This document shows, piece after piece, positions 7,933 through 14,453 of a DNA stretch of 18,216 nt. Made by a program: the position numbers and the translations under genes. Position 1 is the stretch's first letter; every line of letters starts with the position of its first letter. The DNA comes from Candidatus Shapirobacteria bacterium (GTDB lineage Bacteria > Patescibacteriota > Microgenomatia > VGLL01), in NCBI GenBank assembly GCA_016866735.1, contig VGLL01000009.1, positions 1 to 18,216 of the forward strand, read 5' to 3'. The notes under the pieces are model-generated. The model had not been told where the DNA came from and searched no databases. It saw only the letters and a program-made list of their open reading frames with translations.

Positions 7933-7961
7933 TTGACAGGAAGGCGATAGGGGAGTACAAT
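7933..7961 (+). promoter_or_regulatory. Strong promoter of the Phe T-box/tRNA-Phe/pheST operon
   Basis: TTGACA (7933-7938), a 17-base spacer and TACAAT (7956-7961) give an almost perfect sigma70-type promoter directly after the purA stop. The predicted start is about 7968, just upstream of T-box Stem I. Confidence 0.85.
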
Positions 7962-7999
7962 GACCTCAAATTTAGCTAAAGGCTTTGAAGAGGAACGTA

Positions 8000-8018
8000 T
8001 CCTGAGTTTATCGAAGGA
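8000..8018 (+). repeat. CCTGAG..TCGAAGG dispersed element, copy in Phe T-box Stem I
   Basis: TCCTGAGTTTATCGAAGGA forms the distal hairpin of Stem I (TCCT/AGGA, with possible tandem G-A pairs). It resembles the element at 14651-14670, CCCTGAGCGTTGTCGAAGGA. Similar short palindromes are dispersed in many bacterial genomes. Confidence 0.55.
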
Positions 8019-8138
8019 GGATTCACCTCTGAGCCGTTTTCTGAAAGCCCGCCTTAGGGCGAGGCAAGTAGGCAAAACCGGGTTGCGCCCGTTAAAGCGA
8101 TAGAGTTTGTGACATCCGTACAGAACTCGATTAATAAG

Positions 8139-8201
8139 GGTGATTAACTAGCTGTACGGCTAGTTTTTTTGTTTTAAACTAGTCAAAAATTGTTAATCAC
8201 C
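8139..8201 (+). promoter_or_regulatory. Nested hairpin with internal U-tract in the Phe leader (Stem III position)
   Basis: A perfect 10-bp outer stem (GGTGATTAAC at 8139-8148, GTTAATCACC at 8192-8201) encloses AACTAGC (8146-8152) / GCTAGTT (8159-8165), which is followed by a T-run like an intrinsic terminator. CTAGTTT (8160-8166) can instead pair with AAACTAG (8176-8182), so two inner hairpins compete. The inner loop TGTACG is complementary to CCGTACAG at 8116-8123. Confidence 0.7.
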
Positions 8202-8248
8202 AAATTAAGGTGGTACCGTGGTTCGGCAAGCTCACCATAAGCTTGCTT

Positions 8249-8278
8249 AACCGCCCTTAAGAAAGGGGCGGTTTTTTT
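8249..8278 (+). terminator. T-box-controlled terminator upstream of tRNA-Phe
   Basis: AACCGCCC (8249-8256) pairs with GGGCGGTT (8265-8272 region), followed by seven T residues (8272-8278). The 5' strand is shared with the antiterminator, as required for T-box switching. Confidence 0.9.
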
Positions 8279-8289
8279 ATTTTTAAAAA

Positions 8290-8362
8290 GCCGAGGTAGC
8301 CAAGTCGGTCAAGGCACGGGTCTGAAAAACCTGGGATGATGGTTCGATTCCATCCCTCGGCA
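8290..8362 (+). tRNA. tRNA-Phe (anticodon GAA)
   Basis: The acceptor stem GCCGAGG/CCTCGGC is fully paired. The D arm is GCC/GGC, the anticodon stem CGGGT/ACCTG (one G-T pair) encloses CTGAAAA giving anticodon GAA, and the T stem GATGG/CCATC encloses TTCGATT. The discriminator is A and no CCA is encoded. It starts 12 bases after the T-box terminator, so it can be made from this promoter only when the leader reads through; RNase P must then release it from the leader. Confidence 0.95.
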
Positions 8363-8413
8363 CAATCAATTTGGAAATAAATTCTAGAAACAATAAAAGA
8401 AAGGGAGTAAAAA

Positions 8414-8662
8414 ATGACTAATTATTGTGAACATGAAGCCAGAAGAAGACTTGGTTCATTGGAACCAAATCAAGCTCGTCTACGAACGGAGCTTAAGCAG
8501 CTGGACAAATCTAGTCCGGCTGCCGCTACAATACGAGCAGAAATTATGCGGAATAGATTAGGTCCTTGGGGCTTGAGGGCTTGCAATAAAATATTGTATG
8601 ATTGTCATCAGGATGAAAGAGCGCGGCTTCAACTCCATGCAATACTCAAGAGGGGACTATAA
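8414..8662 (+). CDS. Small unknown protein between tRNA-Phe and pheS
   Basis: An 82-residue ORF with a good ribosome binding site (AGGGAG about 7 bases before ATG 8414). I do not recognise it. The product is basic and probably all-helical, with a charged stretch at residues 8-32 (RRRLGSLEPNQARLRTELKQ) and a second at 52-80. Three Cys (5, 57, 64) and nearby His residues are present but do not form a standard CxxC zinc motif. There is no membrane segment or signal peptide. It lies in the Phe T-box operon, 51 bases after tRNA-Phe and 35 bases before pheS, the position occupied by the unrelated leader peptide pheM in E. coli. It should be induced together with pheST when tRNA-Phe is uncharged. 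A role in Phe-tRNA metabolism is only a contextual guess. Confidence 0.65.
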   Translation: MTNYCEHEARRRLGSLEPNQARLRTELKQLDKSSPAAATIRAEIMRNRLGPWGLRACNKILYDCHQDERARLQLHAILKRGL

Positions 8663-8697
8663 GCCTGGTAGCACTTGTACTAATGTAAATAACAGCT

Positions 8698-9714
8698 ATG
8701 CGTGAACAAATTTTGAATACTAAAAACGAGGCATTAAGCTTAATCATCAATGCCAAAGACAAGATTGAAATTGACCGTTTACGGATAGTCTTTCTTGGAA
8801 GAAAAGGGCGACTAGCCAAACTCACAAGTTCAATTCCACAGCTACCGGATAACGATAAAGCTCAAATTGGTAAGTTAATTAATGACGCCAAGAAAGCAAT
8901 CGAAGATACGCTTGCAAGCCAAGGCGCCAAGATAAAAGCTACAAGGAGGCAAGACGAAAAGGAGGAGTGGCTTGACGTTACCGCCCCCGGAATTAGGCCA
9001 GAAATCGGCCACCTCAATCCGGTGACACGAATCATTTGGGAACTGACAGAAGCCTTTGAGAAGCTGGGCTACCAGATTGTTGAGACACCCGAGATTGTCA
9101 ATGACTGGTATAACTTTGAGTCCCTCAACATTCCGCCCCACCACCCTTCGCGCGACTTGCAGGACACCTTCTGGATTACAGAAAACCTTTTGCCCAGAAC
9201 TCACACCTCTTCAGCCCAAGTCATGCTCATGGAGAAACTAAAACCACCTTTTAAGATTGCCATACCCGGCTGGGTTTACCGCTGCGAAAGATCTGACGCA
9301 ACTCACGAGTTCTATTTTACTCATTATGAGGGGTTTGCGGTCGGAAAGAACATTTCTTTTGCTGATCTTAAGGGCACCCTTTATTTTCTTCTCCGTTCTG
9401 TTTTGGGCAACGAAATCAAGCTGAAATTTCGGGCCAGTTACTTTCCCTATGTTGAGCCGTGTGCGGAAATATCCGGATCCTGTCCCCATTGCCAGGGCAA
9501 GGGCTGTTCTGCCTGCGGCGGGTCGGGTTGGCTCGAGCTTTTGGGTTCGGGTATGATACACCCGCAGGTATTAAAAAACGCCAAGATAAATCCCGAAATA
9601 TACTCCGGCTTTGCTTTCTGCTTCGGGCCGCATCGCCTGGCAATGATTAAATATAAAGTTAATGATATGCGCATTTTTAATAATGCGAATTTAAGAATCT
9701 TGCAACAATTCTAG
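8698..9714 (+). CDS. pheS: Phenylalanyl-tRNA synthetase alpha subunit
   Basis: PheS is the catalytic subunit of the alpha2-beta2 enzyme that charges tRNA-Phe. The 338-residue protein has the N-terminal coiled-coil region with FLGRKGRLAKLT (residues about 30-45), which binds tRNA, then HPSRDLQDTFWI, RTHTSSAQ, the motif 2 segment YRCERSDATHEFYFTHYEGF and the C-terminal motif 3. A CPHCQGKGCSACGGSGW insert (residues about 262-278) is a four-Cys zinc-ribbon-like loop known in some bacterial PheS proteins. Motif 3 reads FAFCFGPHRLAM where most PheS have FAFG.G.ERLAM, so one Gly is Cys and the acidic residue is His; the Arg is kept. ATG 8698 has no clear Shine-Dalgarno. pheT follows after 11 bases. 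Confidence 0.96.
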   Translation: MREQILNTKNEALSLIINAKDKIEIDRLRIVFLGRKGRLAKLTSSIPQLPDNDKAQIGKLINDAKKAIEDTLASQGAKIKATRRQDEKEEWLDVTAPGIRPEIGHLNPVTRIIWELTEAFEKLGYQIVETPEIVNDWYNFESLNIPPHHPSRDLQDTFWITENLLPRTHTSSAQVMLMEKLKPPFKIAIPGWVYRCERSDATHEFYFTHYEGFAVGKNISFADLKGTLYFLLRSVLGNEIKLKFRASYFPYVEPCAEISGSCPHCQGKGCSACGGSGWLELLGSGMIHPQVLKNAKINPEIYSGFAFCFGPHRLAMIKYKVNDMRIFNNANLRILQQF

Positions 9715-9725
9715 GCATAAATCTT

Positions 9726-11732
9726 ATGCTTATTTCGTACCATTGGCTAAAAAAATTTATTCCCGGCCTCAAGGCCACCCCAGAGCAGGTAGCCGAGAAG
9801 ATCACTCTCTCGCTTGTCGAGGTCGAGTCAATTACCAGGAGAGGCGAAGATGCCATCATAGACATTGAAAACAAGGGAATTACTAACCGCCCTGACTGTT
9901 TTTCCCACCTTGGCGTGGCAAGAGAAGTGGCCAGCTATTTTGACCTAAAACTCGACGATCCCCTGGGCAGACTGACGAAAACGCGCTTAAAACCAGCGAC
10001 TAAACTACCATTAGCAGTGGAAGTCAAGGCAACTGATTTATGTCAGCGATATAATGCCGTCGTTTTAACTAATCTCACTGTCGCCCCTTCGCCCAGGTGG
10101 CTACAAGCAGGTTTAGAGAACTGCGGCATTAGGCCGATCAACAACGTGGTTGACATAACTAACTACGTGATGCTTGAACTTGGCCAACCCCTGCACGCGT
10201 TTGATTACGAGAAAGTGGAGAAGGGGAAAATTATAGTCCGACGGGCTCAGCCGAAAGAACAGATAACCACCCTGGACGGCGCCGGGAGAGATCTTAACGG
10301 GCAGGTTCTAATGATCGCCGATAGCAAAAAAGCCATTGGTATTGCCGGCATTATGGGTGGCAAGAACAGCGAGATTACTTTTCAAACTAGGACGATAGTC
10401 TTAGAAGCCGCTAATTTTAACGCTATTAATAACCGGCTTTCAGCAAAATTTCTTAAATTGCGTACCGAAGCCTCAACTCGCTTCGAGAAAGACCTAGAAA
10501 ATAATTTAACGTATCCGGCCTTAATTAGGGCGACCCAATTATTGCAGGAGTTGGCAGGCGCAAAAGTCGTCTCTGACGTTATTGACCTTAAAACAAAACC
10601 CCTCTCTAAGCCAAAAGAAATCACTCTTTCGCTTTCCTGGCTTAATAACTTCTTGGGCCTTTCGTTAACCAGCGCAGAAGTCAAAGGAATCCTGCAAAGA
10701 CTGTCGCTTGAATTAGAGATAAACAAAGACTCGATAATTATTACGGTGCCTTCCTACCGCAGAGACCTTTCACTTGAAGCGGATATTGCCGAGGAAGTAG
10801 CCCGGATTCTTGGGTATGATAGGATCCCCATCACTCTCCCGCAAGAGCAAATGGGGGCCGAGGGCTCACCACCTTTATTTTTCTGGCGAAGGAAGGTTAA
10901 GGAGACCTTGGTCGGCCTTGGATTTACCGAAATCCATACCTATTCTTTAATTGGTGAGGATATTATCAAGAAGGCTGGCTATACAATTGAAACGCACTCA
11001 AGGCTTAGAAATCCTTTGTCCGAAGACAGAATCTATCTCCGTCGCTCCCTAATTCCCGGCATTTTGGAAGTAATCGCCGAAAATGGGTCGGTAGAGAAAC
11101 TCAAAATTTTTGAGTCGGCCAAAATTTTCCTGGATGAAAATAACGGAGATATTTTTGAAAACGAGGTCTTAATTGCTGCTAATTGCGGTGAAAAAAGTTT
11201 CCTTACCCTAAAGGGTCATTTCGAAGCATTAGCAGAAGCATTGGGAATTAACGATGTGGAATTTATACCGCTTGAGCACACCGACGGACCATGGCTTACC
11301 GGTCGCGTCGCCGAAATTAAAATAAGAGGCGAATTCGTAGGAGTTTTGGGCGAAATTTCGCCCCAGTTTCTAGAAAATTTTAGCATCGCTCAAAGAATAA
11401 CTATTCTTAACATAGGCCTTGAGGCATTTCTGAATTTTGCCACTGTATTTAAAACATATACTCCCATACCCAAATATCCACCCATTATTGAAGACCTCGC
11501 TTTTAACGTGCCAGTATATACGCACGTAGGGCAGATGATTCAGTCAATTAAACAGGTAGACGGCCTAATTAATAATGTTGATTTACTTGATTCATTTGAT
11601 CAAACAAGAACTTTCAGAATCACCTATCAACATCAGGAAAGAACCATGACCGATAGGGAGGTGGGAAAAATTAGAAAGGAAATTATCCAAAAAATGAAAA
11701 TAAAATTCGCCGCCGAGTTAAAGCAACTTTAA
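9726..11732 (+). CDS. pheT: Phenylalanyl-tRNA synthetase beta subunit, lacking the EMAP-type OB domain
   Basis: PheT carries the editing site and tRNA-binding modules of PheRS. The 668-residue protein is about 125 residues shorter than the roughly 795-residue E. coli form. The N-terminal HWLKKFIPG...SLVEVESI runs directly into IDIENKGITNRPDCFSHLGVAREVA, which is the B1/B3 junction; the EMAP/OB tRNA-binding domain normally inserted between them is absent. The B3/B4 editing region (INNVVDITNYVMLELGQPLHAFDYEK), B5, the catalytic-like core (ARILGYDRIP onward) and a C-terminal FDX-ACB domain (YPPIIEDLAFNVP to the end) are all recognisable. The TAA stop overlaps the stop of the convergent PBP gene in the palindrome TTAA. 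No terminator separates the two. Confidence 0.96.
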   Translation: MLISYHWLKKFIPGLKATPEQVAEKITLSLVEVESITRRGEDAIIDIENKGITNRPDCFSHLGVAREVASYFDLKLDDPLGRLTKTRLKPATKLPLAVEVKATDLCQRYNAVVLTNLTVAPSPRWLQAGLENCGIRPINNVVDITNYVMLELGQPLHAFDYEKVEKGKIIVRRAQPKEQITTLDGAGRDLNGQVLMIADSKKAIGIAGIMGGKNSEITFQTRTIVLEAANFNAINNRLSAKFLKLRTEASTRFEKDLENNLTYPALIRATQLLQELAGAKVVSDVIDLKTKPLSKPKEITLSLSWLNNFLGLSLTSAEVKGILQRLSLELEINKDSIIITVPSYRRDLSLEADIAEEVARILGYDRIPITLPQEQMGAEGSPPLFFWRRKVKETLVGLGFTEIHTYSLIGEDIIKKAGYTIETHSRLRNPLSEDRIYLRRSLIPGILEVIAENGSVEKLKIFESAKIFLDENNGDIFENEVLIAANCGEKSFLTLKGHFEALAEALGINDVEFIPLEHTDGPWLTGRVAEIKIRGEFVGVLGEISPQFLENFSIAQRITILNIGLEAFLNFATVFKTYTPIPKYPPIIEDLAFNVPVYTHVGQMIQSIKQVDGLINNVDLLDSFDQTRTFRITYQHQERTMTDREVGKIRKEIIQKMKIKFAAELKQL

Positions 11733-14401
11733 GGCGTGGGCGTAGGAATGACCGTTGGCGTAAAAGTCGGGCTGGGCAAGGTTGTGGGCATAGGCGAAGG
11801 CGCAACCGTGGGAGTGGGGGAAGGGGCGGGAGACGGCTGCCAGTTCCAGGGAAGATTAACCCCTATTTTTATTTCCCTTTGTCCCTCGTTACCTATATTG
11901 TCTTTGGCCTTGACTCTAAGAGTGTAAGTGCCATCAACCAGTGAGATCTTTCGCTCGTAGGGAGGCGAGGATATTACTGCTTTTGATTCTCCGTTTGCGA
12001 AAATTTCCACCTGGGTGATATCGTTAGTAGAAATTGGTTCAGCTCTTACGTTAAAATTTGTCCCCACCTGTGTTTGGTCCTGCGGTTCTATGATTCTTAC
12101 TTCTACTTGATTTTGGCTTTCGCAATATTCGGTCGGCGGATGATGGCGCGAGTCAGTCTGGCTGGTTATCCAGCGATCAATTCCTTCTTGCCATTTATTC
12201 AGGCCACCAGGAAAGGCGGTTGGGTCGCTCTCTCTGAAAATAAAGTACTCTTTCTCGTCATAATCACCACGAGAGATATCCACCGGAGTTGCCAGTTTCC
12301 CTGAGCCCTTGCAAACCTTGAGTTTGACGTGAACCGGATCTCCCTCCGTGTCAGAGGGCTCTGTTCCCCTAATAAAATATTCTACCCTTGAAGGAAAGCC
12401 ATCGTGAGCACGATAGCCGGAAACACTATCCACCTCCGCGCTTACAATTCCCGAAGGAACAATGAAATCTTCGCTCTCCCTACCGCCGAGGCTTTCTAAA
12501 AGAATTTTCTTCCAGATTGGAGCTGCTCCTGACACCCCAGAATCAACCTTCTTCATCGGCGAATTATCGTTATTCCCCACCCAGACACCGACGGCAAGAG
12601 ACGGTGTCCAACCGATAGTCCAGTTATCGCGCCGATCATTAGTCGTGCCCGTTTTGACCGCGACTTTATAGCCTGACACAACCAGCGCCGAGCGCTCCCC
12701 AAAAGTAAGTGTACGGGCCGAATTATCAGCCAAAATATCAGAAATTAAGAAGGCCTGTTCGGAACTCAAAACTCTCTTACCCGTTACTGGCCGGAATTCT
12801 TCAAGAACCTTCCCGTCTTTGTCCTCCACGCGAAGAATTGCTGTCGGTTCCGCCTTATAGCCACTGTTGGCAAAGGCGGCATAGGCAGAAGTAATTTCTA
12901 AGAGGCGTACCTCACCGCCACCTAACGTTACTGATAGCCCCAGGCGGTTTACGTTCTCCACTGTTGGGGCGAGCGTGCTAATTCCAAGATCAGAGGCTGT
13001 CGTCAGCATTTCCCTAATACCCACTTTTGCCAGCATTTTTACGGCAGTAATGTTTATCGAATTACCAAGAGCAAAGCGCATCTGAAGAGGGCCTCGTTCC
13101 TTGCCGTCGTAGTTCTCGGGCACGTATTCCGGCTTATCGCCACCAGGGAAGGAGGTTCGGGTATCCATCAGCAAGGTGGCGGGCGTATATGCCCTTTTCA
13201 GGGCGGTGACATAGGTAACTGGCTTAATGGCTGAACCGGGTTGGCGCAGGGCCAGGGCAGTGTTTACCTTGCCATCATAGTTTGGGTCATTGTAATCTTT
13301 CGAGCCAATCATCGCCAATATCTCACCAGTTTTGGCATCGATTACGACTGCAGCCCCATTGGTGATCTGCAGTTTCTCTGCTTTTTTAACTTCATCGCTT
13401 AAAACCGCCTGGGCTTTCTCTTGAAGATCTAAATTAAGGCTGGTTGTTACTTTTAAACCACCGCCTTCGACCAATGTCTCACCATATTTTTTAGTTAAAA
13501 GATCCCTAACGTACATAATGAAGTGGGGCGCCTTAAGGTTGGCTCCCGCCGAGGCAAATTTTACTTCCGTAAGCTCGGCCTTAATCTTTTTCTCCTGTTC
13601 CTGACTGATATAGCCATCCTCTTTCATTCTCCTTAAAACTTGCTCTGCTCTGCCAATAAAAGCTTTTGCGTTTGAGCCAAAAGGAGAGTAATAAGAAGGC
13701 CGCTGGGGCAAACCAGCCAGAATAACCGTCTCGGCGAGCGTTAAGTCTTTGGCTTCCTTGTCAAAGTATGTTTCCGCCGCCGCCTCAATACCCCAGGCGG
13801 TTCCGCCATAAGGAGTTTCATTCAAGTACATGGCCAAAATTTGGTCTTTGGTGTATTTGCGCTCAATTTGGAGCGCCAAAATAAATTCCTTAAGCTTTCT
13901 AATAAGGGTGCGCTCCGAGGACAATAAAACATTTTTCACTAGCTGTTGGGTTAGCGTTGAGCCGCCTTGAAGCCGCCGGTGGATGATGATGTTAAAGATT
14001 GCTCTGCCGATCCCCTTGGCGTCAAATCCTTGGTGGCGATAGAAATCCTTGTCCTCAATAGCGACAGTCGCATCCTTAAGGTATTTTGGGATCGCCTCAA
14101 TTTTAACTGGAACGCGTCTTTGTCTCGAAAACACATCATAAAGCTGTTTGCCATTGCGGTCAAATATTTGAGTGGCAAAGCCCCCGCGGCGAATTACCTT
14201 ATCGGGTTGCGGTAAACTTCTCGCCACAAGCGCAAACAGCACAAGGGAAAGAACAAGGCCAAGCGAAACGAGAAAGAAGAAAAGAGTGGTCAGTTTTGCC
14301 ACAAAGTGGACATTGGTCCGCCGTGGTCGGCGGTATGACCGCCCCTCACTAAACTGCCTTAGCTGCCACATTCTTCTTTTCCAAAGCCTCCGCCAGGTCA
14401 T
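11729..14401 (-). CDS. Class A penicillin-binding protein (PBP1A-like) with Ig-like domain and Pro/Thr tail
   Basis: A bifunctional peptidoglycan glycosyltransferase/transpeptidase. From ATG at 14401 it has 890 residues: a basic cytoplasmic N-terminus, one membrane anchor (about residues 37-61, FFFLVSLGLVLSLVLFALVA), then the GT51 domain with EDKDFYRHQGFD, GGSTLTQQLVKN and RKYTKDQILAMYLNETPYGG. The transpeptidase has PGSAIKP (SxxK), a GNSIN segment (SxN) and VAVKTGTT (KTG). After about residue 780 comes an Ig-like module (IEPQDQTQVGTNF to KDNIGNEGQREIKIG) and a terminal region of alternating Pro, Thr and Ser, probably a wall-spanning or surface-exposed tail. The frame is open to a TTG at 14431, but a minus-strand promoter places the transcript start at about the 14401 ATG; ATG 14371 is an alternative. 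It acts outside the membrane. Confidence 0.93.
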   Translation of the reverse strand: MTWRRLWKRRMWQLRQFSEGRSYRRPRRTNVHFVAKLTTLFFFLVSLGLVLSLVLFALVARSLPQPDKVIRRGGFATQIFDRNGKQLYDVFSRQRRVPVKIEAIPKYLKDATVAIEDKDFYRHQGFDAKGIGRAIFNIIIHRRLQGGSTLTQQLVKNVLLSSERTLIRKLKEFILALQIERKYTKDQILAMYLNETPYGGTAWGIEAAAETYFDKEAKDLTLAETVILAGLPQRPSYYSPFGSNAKAFIGRAEQVLRRMKEDGYISQEQEKKIKAELTEVKFASAGANLKAPHFIMYVRDLLTKKYGETLVEGGGLKVTTSLNLDLQEKAQAVLSDEVKKAEKLQITNGAAVVIDAKTGEILAMIGSKDYNDPNYDGKVNTALALRQPGSAIKPVTYVTALKRAYTPATLLMDTRTSFPGGDKPEYVPENYDGKERGPLQMRFALGNSINITAVKMLAKVGIREMLTTASDLGISTLAPTVENVNRLGLSVTLGGGEVRLLEITSAYAAFANSGYKAEPTAILRVEDKDGKVLEEFRPVTGKRVLSSEQAFLISDILADNSARTLTFGERSALVVSGYKVAVKTGTTNDRRDNWTIGWTPSLAVGVWVGNNDNSPMKKVDSGVSGAAPIWKKILLESLGGRESEDFIVPSGIVSAEVDSVSGYRAHDGFPSRVEYFIRGTEPSDTEGDPVHVKLKVCKGSGKLATPVDISRGDYDEKEYFIFRESDPTAFPGGLNKWQEGIDRWITSQTDSRHHPPTEYCESQNQVEVRIIEPQDQTQVGTNFNVRAEPISTNDITQVEIFANGESKAVISSPPYERKISLVDGTYTLRVKAKDNIGNEGQREIKIGVNLPWNWQPSPAPSPTPTVAPSPMPTTLPSPTFTPTVIPTPTP

Positions 14402-14409
14402 ATAAAAAA

Positions 14410-14438
14410 ATTTTAAGACAACTCTTGACAAAAGGCAA
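14410..14438 (-). promoter_or_regulatory. Promoter of the PBP gene
   Basis: On the minus strand TTGCCT (14438-14433), 17 bases, TAAAAT (14415-14410). The predicted start is about at the ATG of the PBP (14401), so the message would be leaderless or nearly so. It interleaves with the plus-strand promoter at 14425-14453. Confidence 0.6.
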
Positions 14439-14453
14439 ATTCCGTGTTAATAT
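14425..14453 (+). promoter_or_regulatory. Strong promoter of the Tyr T-box/tRNA-Tyr operon
   Basis: TTGACA (14425-14430), a 17-base spacer, TAATAT (14448-14453); predicted start near 14460. It is almost identical in strength and geometry to the promoter of the Phe T-box. Confidence 0.82.

Larger units (their letters stand above)
7968..8278 (+). promoter_or_regulatory. T-box riboswitch leader, Phe (UUC) specificity
   Basis: The canonical T-box sequence AAGGTGGTACCGTGG is at 8207-8221. The antiterminator pairs TTAAGG (8205-8210) with CCTTAA (8255-8260) and GTGG with CCGC, exposing the TGGT bulge that would pair with the ACCA end of uncharged tRNA. The competing terminator uses the same CCGCCC strand. 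Stem I can be drawn at 7981-8035: GGCT/AGCC base, a kink-turn-like GA motif, AGAGG/CCTCT, then an internal loop whose 3' side reads GGA-UUC-A, with UUC (Phe codon) at 8022-8024. An F-box-like CCGTTA is at 8089-8094. tRNA-Phe and pheST follow immediately, which agrees with Phe specificity. Stem I is short and has no obvious AG bulge/distal loop. Uncharged tRNA-Phe should promote read-through. Confidence 0.92.

Noticed and set aside
9238..9674. Minus-strand ORFs opposite pheS
   Set aside because: Several overlapping frames are open because of the GC-rich Cys/Gly segment; no support for coding.
11736..11927. Plus-strand Gly/Val-repeat ORF
   Set aside because: It is the antisense of the Pro/Thr tail of the PBP gene.
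14402..14431. TTG start of the PBP gene at 14431
   Set aside because: It overlaps both promoters and would lie upstream of the predicted transcript start.
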